From contig NC_135571.1 of NCBI RefSeq assembly GCF_964340395.1, positions 13,398,546 through 13,462,545 of the forward strand: a stretch of DNA of 64,000 nt. The letters are read 5' to 3'. The position numbers and the translations under genes are program-made. The notes beneath the pieces are model-generated. The model made no database searches. It was not told where the DNA came from and saw nothing but the letters and a program-made list of their open reading frames with translations. This document shows positions 25,779 to 37,751 of the stretch, piece after piece; within the stretch, counting starts at the first letter, position 1, and every line of letters begins with the position of its first letter. Source of the stretch: Glandiceps talaboti. Lineage: Eukaryota > Hemichordata > Enteropneusta > Spengelidae.

Positions 25779-26660
25779 ACTGCAATTATGTCATACACTG
25801 TGTTATACTTGGAGGTAGCATCACAGTCCTTTTTACCGCCATGATTACAGACATAAATACACTTGTACACCTGAATCCATCAACTTTGAAATAAATATTA
25901 TAAGAACTACACAAATCATTTTTGCAAGTTGAAGAAAGAATAATTTTACAATTTCAAAAGTGACACTGCATAAAGTGAACTATAATATTAATGAAATAGA
26001 ATCAGTTTGTACATCAGATTTGAGTAAAGTCTTAAGATTAATTAAGTTGGATTATGTCAACAACTTGATACAAACAGAGATTAGTCAGATAACAATAATC
26101 TCTATGTTGGACAAAGTGATTAAAATAGTCCTGTTGTCCATGGCAACCAAGATGTACTTGAACATGTTTGGAGTTGAAAACAGGAAAGAAATTTGTTTCA
26201 AAAAATGATGAACAGCAGGCTGGTAAATTATATAAAAAAGTAAAAAAGTGTTTTCAAATATTTTATAAAGTGCTACCATCTTCACATCAAATATAAAATG
26301 ATAGCAAAAATATTCATAAAAAGATAATAATAAAATAAAAATAAAAGGAAACAAAAATCTATGTATTGGGTGATATATATTTACTTATTCTCTGATGTCA
26401 GAAATTTACAAATTAATGTAATGCATGTATCGGGAAAACGAGTCTTTCAAATTGTAATATATTTTACATACGTTTGGATTGTTTGTAATTATTGAAAAAT
26501 TTGTTTTTGAATGTCATTAAGTAAATAGATTTATTTTTTCATAAACATAATGTTATTATTTGTTTTCATAATTTTGCCAAAACTTAGTTCAGTAAGTGCC
26601 CCCTCTATGGTGTGATATGTCTAGGATTAAAAACGATTGCATCTAGTTTTAATTTATAAT
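25779..26660. other. Unannotated AT-rich stretch
   Basis: Frames at 25960-26208 (plus) and 26085-26354 (minus) overlap and resemble no family I know. Confidence 0.5.
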
Positions 26661-26802
26661 TGTCTGTTTGTCTGTCTGTGTGTCTGTCTATCACTGTATC
26701 AGTCAGACTATCTGTCAGTCTGCCAGTCTGTATGTCTCTCTCTGTCTGTCTGCTTGTCTGACTGGCTGGCTGGCCGGCTGGCTGGCTGGCTGGCCGGCTG
26801 TC
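26661..26802. repeat. CTGT / GGCT compound microsatellite
   Basis: (CTGT)n with interruptions, then (GGCT)n with GGCC variants. Confidence 0.93.
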
Positions 26803-26832
26803 TATCGCAATAGCACTATTAGAATGAGACAC

Positions 26833-26970
26833 ATTCTACACCTATACAGTAATATCAACAAGGACTAGCTAGTACACAGTGACAGTCAGAGTGACTGATA
26901 CTTACAAAGTGTGTTGTTTCTACACCTATACAGTAATACCAACAAGGACTAGCTAGTACACAGTGACAGC
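26833..26970 (+). repeat. ~86-bp tandem duplication
   Basis: TCTACACCTATACAGTAATA, CAACAAGGACTAGCTAGTAC and ACAGTGACAG are repeated in the same order. Confidence 0.85.
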
Positions 26971-27309
26971 TTAGTTATAGAGCAATAAACAAATAGACAC
27001 AAACTGATAAGAGTGATACAAGGGCCAACTCTAGGTGCACAAGACCAATGCTAATAAGTCACAAGTAGTGTTTGATGAAGGCAGCTTTAGGTGTCAAACC
27101 CAGTGCTGGACATTCCAGCTGTTAATGTGTCTAATGTCAAGAGATAAGAGCTGTACTTGACATTATTGTAAGGTGTTGGTTACCAGAACTGGAATTGTGG
27201 AGTTATTTTTGTGGGATATGTGAACGATTTTGTGGCAGAATGAGTTATTTGTATACAGTGCCTGATATACTACAGGTAGGTGTGTATGTAGTGTGTTAAT
27301 GTGTATATC
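26971..27309. other. Unannotated stretch
   Basis: Nothing recognised. Confidence 0.5.
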
Positions 27310-27825
27310 ACAACATGAAGTAACAAGTACTAACACGCCAATGTCAAGTTCACCGGAGTAGGGTAGTAGCAGAAAGGTGAATTCTTGACAGGAGTGAATG
27401 TTCTCATTAACTTCAATTTCATGTGTAGTTGTTTTTGCAGTTTTAGAACTTGTTGAAATAGTGTAGTAGAGTTACTCCTTCATGTCGACAGGTAGGCTAA
27501 TGTTCTATATAGGGTTGTGGTAACATGTACTAGCATGCCAATGTCAAGTTCACCTGAGTAGCAGACCATATTACCAGGGGAAAGGTGAATTCTTGATAGG
27601 GGTGAATGGCTCTTATTAACTTCAATTTCATGTTTAATTGTTTTTGCAGTATTAGGACTTTTTTGACTTTCAAAAAATGGTGATAAATTTCAACTTGTAG
27701 ACATCATTAGACTTGGAAAGACAAGCAAAAATTTAAAAAGTCAGTTAGGATAGTAGAAATAGTGCATAGTAGTAGTTTTAGTCCTTCAAGTCTACAGGTA
27801 GGCTACAGTTCTATAGGGAGTATGG
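27310..27825 (+). repeat. ~200-bp diverged duplication
   Basis: GCCAATGTCAAGTTCACC, AAAGGTGAATTCTTGA, TTAACTTCAATTTCATGT and TCTACAGGTAGGCTA-type words occur twice in the same order (from about 27318 and about 27530). Confidence 0.8.
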
Positions 27826-27844
27826 AAAAAATATTTAATGGTAA

Positions 27845-27975
27845 AATTATAAAAAAACTGGGATTTCTTGTGAGTCACCTGACAGTGAGAGATAGAGAAC
27901 ACTAAATTTGGTGCGTCACTAAAAATTGCTGTATGTGTCAGTGGTGTGTCAAATAGACCTACATGTAAAGGACAC
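27845..27975 (+). mobile_element. TIR DNA element, CTGTGTACCC family, copy 3 (remnant)
   Basis: AAAAACTGGGATTTCTTGTG, AGTGAGAGATAGAGAACACT, TCAGTGGTGTGTCAAAT and a final AAAGGACACACTG match copy 2, with substitutions. The left terminus is lost or unrecognisable. Confidence 0.6.
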
Positions 27976-28910
27976 ACTGATGGATTGCTAGCAAGGAAAA
28001 AGTGTATATACAGCTATAAAAACAACAAAATTTCACTTCTTATTTTACGAAAGGACACTTTCTACCCATACATTATGATTCTGAATATAAAATTAACATA
28101 TGATAGGGTAAAAATCAACTTTGTAACTTTACAAGTTTAAAATGAAAAAAAAAATACCGAAGTATCTCAAAACAAAGCATTGGTCCATGGCAATAAGAGT
28201 TAATTAATAGTGTTTTTTTGCTGACCATCTCAAGACAGAAAAAAACAATGCTTCCAGGTATGAGCTTAATAAAGTTGTTGTGCTGTATTATAGTAAATGT
28301 GGAGACTAGCGACAAATATCAAATTCACCAGGTACATGTGTTTGTGGCACGTACCACTGCCATATTATTTTAAAACGAAATTATTTATAGCAGTTTACTA
28401 AATTGTTAGTATAAAAATAAACAATATATTGCAACACATTAATGATGCTGACATATGTTTCTGAAGATTCTCAAGAAGAACAGGTAAATGTTGGCATTTT
28501 GGGTTTATTTTTAGGCACGTTGACATGGCAACAATAGGGTAACTACACCTGGTAAATTGACCAATGATATCTTATCAATGGACATTGGATTTCGAGATTA
28601 AGTGATTTACAAACAATTGTCTTTAGCTATTAAGTCTACAAAAATCTCCTGATTAAAAGTGTTCTACTAAAAATACACTTTGTACTCTTGTATATTCTTA
28701 CAAGTGTTATTGTTTTATTTATTTAAATTTATTTATTTACATATTTTTTTATTTAAGTCTATAATGCTCTGCTACTAATATTGTATTGAACACTGTTCAC
28801 TCCAGTGAGACACTTATATTTATATGCATATTTATTGATTTATTGATTAATTAAGGTAAGGTGATTAAAGGCATTCTACAAAAAGTACACTGGTGTTGTC
28901 AAAAGCAATG
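27976..28910. other. Unannotated AT-rich stretch
   Basis: Two related words, GATTAAAAGTGTTCTACTAA (28652) and GATTAAAGGCATTCTACAAA (28863), bound an AT-rich block of about 210 bp. No gene seen. Confidence 0.45.
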
Positions 28911-29229
28911 AGACTCTCTCACAGTCCTTGGGACATCACAGTGCTAAAAGGGCTGTTGTGTGTAGATCGATATCTACTGCATAATTGTACTGTGGGCCCT
29001 CATTGACTACCTAGGGATAATCGTTTGTTGATGTGTTACTGCGATGCATTGCAATGACACAGGGCATCGCAGTCACACAGAGCATTGCAGTAACATAAGC
29101 AAATGATTAGCCCTATGTAGTCAATGAGGGTCCACACAGTACAAGGATATTCTAGTACAATTATTCGGTAGATATTGGTACATACAAAACAGCTAATAGT
29201 GATGCTTCCCAAGACTGGTGAGAGAGTCT
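28911..29229. mobile_element. Foldback (MITE-like) element, ~319 bp
   Basis: AGACTCTCTCAC on the left pairs with GTGAGAGAGTCT on the right. Pairing continues through ATATCTAC-GCATAATTGTACT and CCCTCATTGACTACCTAGGG against CCCTATGTAGTCAATGAGGG, nearly to the centre at about 29070, where GCATTGCAATG / GCATCGCAG words repeat. Arms are about 130-150 bp with indels; no coding capacity. Confidence 0.8.
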
Positions 29230-29582
29230 AAGAAGCAATATGATTGGTGGTAGTGCAATAAATCCGTCAGGTTTTCTAGTTTTCAATCTTTTCACGACTC
29301 TCTAGTTTAGATTAAACTTGGCGATGATTTGTGGTTGTTGTACGTTTCAATGAACACAGTTATTAACTGTTGCAATTTATACAACCCATAAATCACTCGT
29401 TATTAGTCACGGTTAGTTGATGAAGAATAGCCTGCCCTCTAGTGTTAGGTCATGGATAGATTGCTCTGAGATCAAGTATATATGTTGAGTACTTATGTAG
29501 GTCAGGTACATGACCTTGACCTTTCAGTGTTGTAAATATATTAAAGGGACATGAGCTGAGTTTATAATAGCATTGGTCATGA
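29230..29582. other. Unannotated stretch with one CTCF-like site
   Basis: See the site at 29432. TGACCTTGACCTT at 29513 is a nuclear-receptor half-site cluster, not a DR1. Confidence 0.45.
29432..29445 (-). promoter_or_regulatory. CTCF-type site
   Basis: The minus strand reads ACACTAGAGGGCAG, one mismatch from CCASYAGRKGGCRS. CTCF is conserved across bilaterians, but occupancy here is inferred. Confidence 0.35.
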
Positions 29583-29650
29583 AGGAGGGGGGGAAGGGGG
29601 TGATGAGTGGGGAGTGGGGAGGGACCTGAGTGGTGGAGCTGGGGAAAGGG
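29583..29650 (+). other. G-rich tract, possible G-quadruplex
   Basis: GGAGGGGGGGAAGGGGG, then GTGGGGAGTGGGGAGGG: more than four runs of three or more G with short loops. Confidence 0.5.
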
Positions 29651-29935
29651 GACTTTTATTTTTGTTATATATTCAAACGTACTTGTTGTATGGTTTAGTT
29701 ATTTACTGTTAAAGTAGTTTAAATCATTAAAATAGTAAACATGGTAATTTTACGTTATATTAATTTATGTAAATTTATTTAAAGTTAAAGTAAAAGTAGT
29801 ACAAGTTGAGTTATAGTAATCTAGTAATCAAGTAAAAATACTCGACACAACACCGTAATTAAACTACTTTTGAAATTAGTAGAATGTTAATATCAATGTA
29901 TGCCTTCCATGGCGTTACAATTATTATCTGCATTG

Positions 29936-30287
29936 TTAAAGTGGCCATATGGATGAGAATTTGGTATTTATTTTGGATTTTTATTTGATAAAACAGCTTC
30001 ACTATGTTTTTATACTTGAAAAAATAATGTGAAATAACATATACCAAGTCCATGTTCATAACTTAATAAACGGCAAAACATTAAACAATGTGTAAAATGT
30101 TTGTTATTGTACGTACAATAACAAACTTTTTACACTTTTAGCATCTCTTTGCAATGTATTGAGTTATGAACATGGACTTGATATACGTTCTTTCGCTTTT
30201 TTTTCAATCAGAAAAACATAGTGAAGCTGTTTTATCAAATAAAAATCCAAAATAAATATCAAATTCTCATCCATATGGCCACTTTAA
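29936..30287. mobile_element. Foldback element with 175-bp arms (family F)
   Basis: TTAAAGTGGCCATATGGATG on the left is mirrored by CATCCATATGGCCACTTTAA on the right. Pairing runs with small indels to a centre at GTACGTAC (30109-30116), inside TTTGTTATTGTACGTACAAT. There is almost no loop, so a single strand would form a long hairpin. TTAA at both ends could be a target duplication. Single-arm relatives occur at 39063-39255 and 45990-46180. Confidence 0.85.
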
Positions 30288-30908
30288 AACAGTTGATTGC
30301 GTACTAGAGGAATTTCTGTGACATTTTTAAATATGTATAAATAATGTACATGTAGCCATAAGTATCACTTTTCAGCCAACATAAAATGAGACAAAATGTG
30401 AAAAATTATCTTTCCGCTAAACTTTGTATGTGCCATTTGTTCACCTTCTGATTTACACAGGACACTAACCCAGCACATATTGTTGTCCACAATACATTTT
30501 TGTTGTCATGGTTACTGTTAATACAAACACAGGTGTCACAGACTGTGGTTTAGTCTCCTAACAACCCTATCCATACCAAGTGTCAACAATTTTACTTATA
30601 GCGGATTTTTGTTGACTCAGCTGAGATTCCTTCATATTATCAAAGTGGTGTCTGTGATTGTGTACAATGCTGAGGTCAATGGTTGTGATGAAATATGATT
30701 AGAAGTTGAATGTTGTGAGTAAAAAACGACTGAAATATACCATAGGAGAGTATTGTCATATGGTTAAAAGTACAGATGGTCACATGATCAGATGGTCCCT
30801 GTCAAGTCATCAACCAGTCTGACAGCCAACCAGCCAACCATCTATTGTTATCTGGACAGAGACATACCTGGACAGAACGAAAGACATACAGATCAACTGA
30901 CAGATGGA
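30288..30908. other. Unannotated stretch
   Basis: Nothing recognised; leads into GACA-like microsatellite shoulders. Confidence 0.5.
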
Positions 30909-31263
<355 letters not shown>

Positions 31264-31394
31264 AATACTCTCAGCCAACCAGTCAGCTAGAGATGACCAG
31301 ACAGGCATTACCAGCCACCATGTAAACAAGAAGCGAGACACATAACTTCAATTGACAACATGAAAGAAAGTACCATGGAATATGTGAAAACACA

Positions 31395-31475
31395 AAGATA
31401 TGTACATACATACACACATATACATATACATGTACATGTACACACATACACACATACATACATATTCACAGAGAT
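31395..31475. repeat. ACAT/CA-rich low-complexity tract
   Basis: ACATACATACACACATATAC-type sequence. Confidence 0.8.
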
Positions 31476-31877
31476 AAAGACAGCCTGACAGACAGATACA
31501 CAGAATGTCATACTCGGTATATAGAGTGAGGACAGTTTGACAGCGAGATAAAGTAATGAGCTTCTTTCAGAAATAAATGAATACAGAATCTCCTGTAGGC
31601 TATAATCAATAGCCATATAAGTTTGACCTTGATGGTGACATCAGTCACAATAGTTTGTCAGATTTCTTTGTCATTTCACCACATAAAGCTAAGTCATACT
31701 GGGTATTGGCATGTTGTCTGTTGTTATGGGATCTCATTGTACAATTCACAACATCGCAGGAAGTGAAAATTTGTTGTGTCAGAAAACAGATCTTTGACAA
31801 TTTTATTTTGTTTATTTTTACTTCAAAAAGACTACAATAAAGTTGTTTTTCTGCAGACTACAGCCATCAGGTGTTTG

Positions 31878-31890
31878 AGGTCAAAGGTCA
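31878..31890 (+). promoter_or_regulatory. Perfect DR1 site, unit 1
   Basis: AGGTCAAAGGTCA inside the first 140-bp unit. Confidence 0.5.
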
Positions 31891-32017
31891 ACATACCCCT
31901 GCTATTGTTTTGGTGCTTGAAGAAAACAGATCTTTGACAATTTTATTTTGTTTATTTTTACTTCAAAAAGACTACAATAAAGTTGTTTTTCTGCAGACTA
32001 CAGCCATCAGGTGTTTG

Positions 32018-32030
32018 AGGTCAAAGGTCA
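32018..32030 (+). promoter_or_regulatory. Perfect DR1 site, unit 2
   Basis: Copy of the same site in the second 140-bp unit; not an independent occurrence. Confidence 0.5.
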
Positions 32031-32060
32031 ACATACCACTGCTATTGTTTTGGTGCTTGA

Positions 32061-33020
32061 ACTTTAGGAGTCTCAAAGGCAGTTGCTAGGTAACCATGGA
32101 GACACTCTGATTGTTGATAATGTAATTACTGATAAAAATGATCATTAAAGTAACAATGTTGGTGCCAGGGTTGGAAAATGAAGTGACAAACCAACAGACA
32201 GATGGATGTAAAGTCCTTGAGAGTATGAAGTGCTTCCAGCATGTCTGGCTACATGTAGACGATAAATAAAGTTAGTCTGAAGAGTGGTATAAACTAACAT
32301 TTTCTTTGTACATATTTGGATGTGACCGGTCTGCAGTCTGAAAAAACAGTCTGGACTTTATTTTCTGCAATTGGATTGGTTAAAATACATTGTATTAAAC
32401 TTAAAGGCCCAGGTTTCAATCCCAGGTTCTCACATTTGTGTTATCTTATCAGTAGAACCATATTAACAATATTCTGTTTGAAATAATATTATCTAATTAT
32501 TTACCTTGAGGATCAAAATGAAGGTCCCTATCTATATATAACTAGAAAAAGTTTACCGAGAAAACAAACTTTTTTTCTTCAAATTTATTGTTTTCTGGGT
32601 ATCTAGTCTAGATGTGACAACTGGTATCAAAAATAGACTTTGAGATTTGATGCACAGATAACACTAGACTTGTGAGCATCATACACTTCTTATTTGCATA
32701 CTTGTGGTGGTACCTGGGAGTCAATGTAGGTCAGAGGTCATATAGCTCAAAGTCATGTGACTTGTGAAGTACTTCAAGTGTTGAAAGTCAAAAGAACATA
32801 AGATAGAAAGTCAACAACATTCAGAACTCATAAAGTATCTTGTTGAAAGGTCTATAAAAGTTTTTACAACATGGCGGTATAACTTTTGTCTACTTCAAAG
32901 GATTTAGTTGGTGGGGGGGGGGTGTTCAAATTCTTGGCAATCTGATTAAGATCTTGTTATTAAGAAGGAGAAAGATTATTTCATTTTGTGTACCATATCT
33001 AATATCTAATTTGATTTTGT
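32061..33020. other. Unannotated stretch
   Basis: G9 run near 32914-32922. No gene or dispersed repeat recognised. Confidence 0.5.
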
Positions 33021-33225
33021 CCTTGCCACTGTCTCCTCTCATTTTTTGCTGACTGACTGCGCTCAAATTTCTTATGACTGTCTCCCCTCAAACTTCTGGT
33101 GATTGACTGCAGTCAAATTTTCTGCTGACTGACTGCACTCAAACTTTCTGCTTACTGACTGTGCCGAAACTTTCTGATTACTCATGACTGCTCTCAATCT
33201 TCTGCTGACGGACTGTGCAACTAAT
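33021..33225 (+). repeat. ~40-bp diverged tandem repeat, about 5 copies
   Basis: CTGACTGACTGCGCTCAAAT-like units recur with TTTCTGCTGACTGACTG variants. Confidence 0.75.
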
Positions 33226-33394
33226 GAATGCATTTATCATTTATCTCTTCTATAAAAAATAAGAAAACTTACCATTTGTTATTTTAATCCCCAACAAACA
33301 ATTTATTGTCTTTCATCATTATTTTCACTGATTGTGTGTTTTTACCTACTTTTTTGGTTTAATAAAGTTCAATTCAGGTCATTTCAATTTTAGG

Positions 33395-35372
33395 AAAGCT
33401 GACAGTGACTGACATGTTGTGAAAATTGACTTTGTAAACTGACAGTGTAATGTAGAATTGTGAAAATTGACTTTGTAAACTGACAGTGTAATGTAGAATT
33501 GTGAAAAGTGACTTTGTAACTGACAGTGTGATGTAGAATTGTGAAAAGTGACTTTGTAACTGACAGTGTAATGTAGAATTGTGAAAAGTGACTTTGTAAC
33601 TGACAGTGACTGACATGTTGTGAAAATTGACTTTGTAAACTGACAATGTAATGTAGAATTGTGAAAATTGACTTTGTAACTGACTGTAATGTAGAATTGT
33701 GAAAAGTGACTTCGTAACTGAGTGTGATCTAGAATTGTGAAAATTGACTTTGTAACTGACAGTGTAATGTAGAATTGTGAAAAGTGACTTTGTAACTGAC
33801 AGTGACTGACATGTTGTGAAAAGTGACTTTGTAAACTGACAGTGTAATGTAGAATTGTGAAAATTGACTTTGTAACTGACAGTGTAATGTAGAATTGTGA
33901 AAAGTGACTTCGTAACTGAGTGTGATCTAGAATTGTGAAAAGTGACTTTGTAACTGACAGTGTAATGTAGAATTGTGAAAATTGACTTTGTAAATCAGAC
34001 AGTGTAATGTAGAATTGTGAAAAGTGACTTCGTAACTGAGTGTGATCTAGAATTGTGAAAATTGACTTTGTAAATGACAGTGTGATCTAGAATTGTGAAA
34101 AGTGACTTTGTAAACTGACAGTGTAATGTAGAATTGTGAAAAGTGACTTTGTAAATCAGACAGTGTGATGTAGAATTGTGAAAAGTGACTTTGTAAACTG
34201 ACAGTGTAATGTAGAATTGTGAAAAGTGACTTTGTAAACTGACCATGTGATCTAGAATTGTGAAAAGTGACTTTGTAACTGACAGTGTAATGTAGAATTG
34301 TGAAAATTGACTTTGTAACTGACAGTGTAATGTAGAATTGTGAAAAGTGACTTTGTAAATGACTGTGATCTAGAATTGTGAAAATTGACTTTGTAATTGA
34401 CAGTGTAATCTAGAATTGTGAAAATTGACTTTGTAAATGACAGTGTGATCTAGAATTGTGAAAAGTGACTTTGTAACTGACAGTGTAATGTAGAATTGTG
34501 AAAAGTGACTTTGTAAATCAGACAGTGTAATCTAGAATTGTGAAAAGTGACTTTGTAAACTGACAGTGTAATGTAGAATTGTGAAAAGTGACTTTGTAAA
34601 CTGACCGTGTGATCTAGAATTGTGAAAAGTGACTTTGTAAATGACAGTGTGATCTAGAATTGTGAAAAGTGACTTTGTAAATCAGACAGTGCGATCTAGA
34701 ATTGTGAAAAGTGACTTTGTAAATCAGACAGTGTGATGTAGAATTGTGAAAAGTGACTGTAAATCAGACAGTGTAATGTAGAATTGTGAAAAGTGACTTT
34801 GTAAATCAGACAGTGTGATGTAGAATTGTGAAAAGTGACTGTAAATCAGACAGTGTAATCTAGAATTGTAAATATTGACTTTGTAAATCAGACAGTGTAA
34901 TGTAGAATTGTGAAAAGTGACTTTGTAAATCAGACAGTGTAATGTAGAATTGTGAAAATTGACTTTGTAAATCAGACAGTGTAATGTAGAATTGTGAAAA
35001 GTGACTTTGTAAATCAGACAGTGTGATGTAGAATTGTGAAAAGTGACTGTAAATCAGACAGTGTAATGTAGAATTGTGAAAAGTGACTTTGTAAATCAGA
35101 CAGTGTGATGTAGAATTGTGAAAAGTGACTGTAAATCAGACAGTGTAATCTAGAATTGTAAATATTGACTTTGTAAATCAGACAGTGTAATGTAGAATTG
35201 TGAAAAGTGACTTTGTAAATCAGACAGTGTGATGTAGAATTGTGAAAAGTGACTTTGTAAATCAGACAGTGTAATGTAGAATTGTGAAAAGTGACTTTGT
35301 AAATCAGACATTGTGATGTAGAATTGTGAAAATTGACTTTGTAAATCAGACATTGTGATGTAGAATTGTGAC
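33395..35372 (-). repeat. 2-kb satellite of ~40-46-bp units, about 45 copies
   Basis: The core GAATTGTGAAAAGTGACTTT is followed by GTAACTGACAGTGTAATGTA or variants. Two alternatives segregate at several sites: TCTAGA/TGTAGA, AAAAGTGAC/AAAATTGAC and TAACTGAC/TAAACTGAC/TAAATCAGAC. The left part mainly uses short TAACTGACAG units and the right part mainly longer TAAATCAGACAG units, with blocks of several units re-used near 34725-34870 and 35020-35170. Minus-strand FHNSTLHCQ and LQSHFSQFY frames are artefacts. Confidence 0.97.
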
Positions 35373-35439
35373 CACGCTGTCATGACTAGACATAAAATCT
35401 GTCTAAAACCACACATCTTGTTATGGTTTTAGTTTAAGC

Positions 35440-36170
35440 TGAGTCTTCCCTTCAGCGTGTTTGTGTGTATGTTGTAAAATCAGAGTTATACCCAGGCAGA
35501 AAGAACCTTGCCTTAGGCTACAAAGTTGTCGAAAACGTGGCAGAAACGGGACGACAAAGTAAGTAGTATTTCTAGTCAGTGCCCTACTGTGCTTTAAGTA
35601 TATGGATGACTGCTGTCAGTTTGTAGCCTTAGGGCATGTCACAAACTAGTCTAACATTGCAAACAGTTTTAATTTGTAATTTTTAGTCTGTGCTTTGCCC
35701 TGCTAAGTAGATAGTTACTGTTACTGTGTCAGTTTGTTGCTTTATGGTGCATCACAAACTATAGTCTAAAACTTAGCAAAGGTAGTATGATAAATTTAGT
35801 GGAATTTCGACTCAGTGCTTTGCGCTGCTTAAGTGGTAGATCTCTGTCAGTTTATGGATGTAGGGTCTGTCTAAAATATAGCAAAGGTAGTATGATAAAC
35901 CAGGTGTGAGTTTAAATCTTCGGCTGAGTTGTTGTCAATTTGTGGCCGTGGGGTCTGTCACAAACTAGTCTAAAATATGGCAAAGATAGTAAGTTTTTTG
36001 ATGTCATTGCTGTATAGTTGTTGTCCATTTGTGGCCGTAGGGTACATCACAAACTCGTGGCAGAGGTAGTCCAACAAAACAAGTGGAATTCCTAGTCTGT
36101 GGTATACCTCTGTTTTTAGTAGACAAGTGCTGTCAGATCATAGCCTTAGGGGTAACATCACTGTTGTCTG
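35440..36170 (+). repeat. Old ~120-130-bp tandem repeat, about 6 units
   Basis: Each unit shares TCACAAACTAGTCTAAAATA, GGCAAAGGTAGTATGATAAA-like and GTGCTTTGCCCTGCT / GTTTGTAGCCTTAGGG words, with strong divergence. The first unit looks briefly exon-like (35482-35559); see rejected items. Confidence 0.65.
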
Positions 36171-36446
36171 TTTTATTGCCTACAGGCTAAGCACCGCAAC
36201 ACAAACCTGTTGACGTACTGACTTTTAATGCAGCCTTATTCTGGGTGAACAATTGATTCCAATACAAAGTTTTTCCACTTGCATGCCTTCTTTCAAATAT
36301 CTGACATTTTAAAACAAAGGGTTCCGTAAAGAGTTCTTTTGTGCTTGAATGGAAAAGTTGAGATGAGAAGTCAGTGGAGTGAGACTGTCATGAAATGTGC
36401 GAAAGTACAATCAGTAGTTTTCTTCATCGGACACTTTAAGTCATTT

Positions 36447-36685
36447 TGCTAATTTACTGTCGTGCGTTAACGACACGTTCTACAGATTGTGGGTTCTTTG
36501 GATTGTGAAGTCTATTCAGTAACATTTGCTAATTTACTGTCGTGTGTTAACGACACGTTCTACAGATTGTGTGTTCTTTGGATTGTGCAGTCTATTCAGT
36601 AATATATGCTGATTTAGTGTTGTGGGTTAACGACACTTCATACAAATTCTGTTTTGGTCGGATTGTGCGTGCTACTCAACAACTT
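36447..36685 (+). repeat. 80-bp tandem repeat, 3 copies
   Basis: GCTAATTTACTGTCGTGNGT recurs at 36448 and 36528, and a diverged GCTGATTTAGTGTTGTG at 36608. All contain TTAACGACAC and TTCTTTGGATTGTG or a variant. Confidence 0.9.
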
Positions 36686-36940
36686 CATTCACAACATACT
36701 GACCGTATATATCAGAAACTCAGTGGTTGCGATGCCGGTTATGTACAGACCACACCAGAAACGGGTAATTATTCATAGCATTATTAATATCTGTTCTCAA
36801 ATTATTACATGGGTATTTGGTACGTGCCATATTTTTTTATTATCGTAAGTATTTATTTTAAGTGTTCTTTCGAGAACAACAATTGAAGAATTATTTTTTG
36901 AACTGTCGGTTCTGTCTCAGTGGATTGCTACAGGATTTGT

Positions 36941-37470
36941 GTTGCATAAGTGTATCTTGAACTCATTATCACACAATAGTCTCTATTCTAACAAATCTCT
37001 ATCTAAACTTAAGACAAAGAAAAGTGAACTAATTTACATTCAACTGGTGTCTGACTTTGTAGACATCAAAAGTAGTTTTAATAATATTATGAAATTTTGA
37101 ACTTTGTGTCTGGATTGGTATACCTGTGCAGTGTTGCATAAGTGTATCTCGAACTCATTATCACACAATAGTCACTATTCTAACAAATCTCTATCTAAAC
37201 TTAAGACAAAGAAAAGTGAACTAATTTACATTCAACTGGTGTCTGACTTTGTAGACATCAAAAGTAGTTTTAATAATATTATGAAATTTTGAACTTTGTG
37301 TCTGGATTGGTATACCTGTGCAGTGTTAGATAGGATTGTCTTTTTACTCACACTGTAGTCTTTATTCTAGTAATAGTATCTCTATTTAAACTTAAAACAG
37401 TGAAAAGTGAACTAATTTACATTTAACTGGTGTTCTACTTCGTGGACATCAAAAATGGTTCAATGCTCAC
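36941..37470 (+). repeat. 192-bp tandem repeat, 2 near-identical plus 1 diverged copy
   Basis: GTTGCATAAGTGTATC starts at 36941 and 37133. The two units share AAACTTAAGACAAAGAAAAG and CTGACTTTGTAGACATCAAA almost perfectly. A third, older unit runs from about 37325 to 37460. Confidence 0.92.
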
Positions 37471-37751
37471 TGGGTTATTCACTTCTAAAGTCTGAGCAAA
37501 CTGGGGTAGGGTGAGGGGGGGGGGTGTTTCGCTGAAATGTCAACTTATGTTAGACTTGAGTCAAAAAATTTATTTCCTTTTGAGAAATTGGTACAAAAAG
37601 TTTTGATCAAATGAATCAATTTTACTGAAAACCATTCTGTTTTAATTATCTGTATCTGATCTAGTCAAGGTGTTAGATATGTATATAGGTTATACATGTC
37701 AAAGTTCTTCTAGGTTCAGTTACCTGAACCAGTAAGTTTGTGTGATTATTT

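Larger units (their letters stand above)
31781..32060 (+). repeat. Exact 140-bp tandem duplication
   Basis: Units 31781-31920 and 31921-32060 appear to differ at a single base (CATACCCCT versus CATACCACT). Such identity implies a recent duplication or gene conversion. Each copy carries one perfect DR1 site. Confidence 0.97.

Noticed and set aside
35482-35559. Exon-like segment ending AAA/GTAAGT, open in the frame LYPGRKNLALGYKVVENVAE
   Set aside because: It aligns, loosely, with the other units of the surrounding ~125-bp repeat (GCCTTAGG..ACA..GTGGCAGA), and the upstream acceptor has no pyrimidine tract. I cannot fully exclude an exon.
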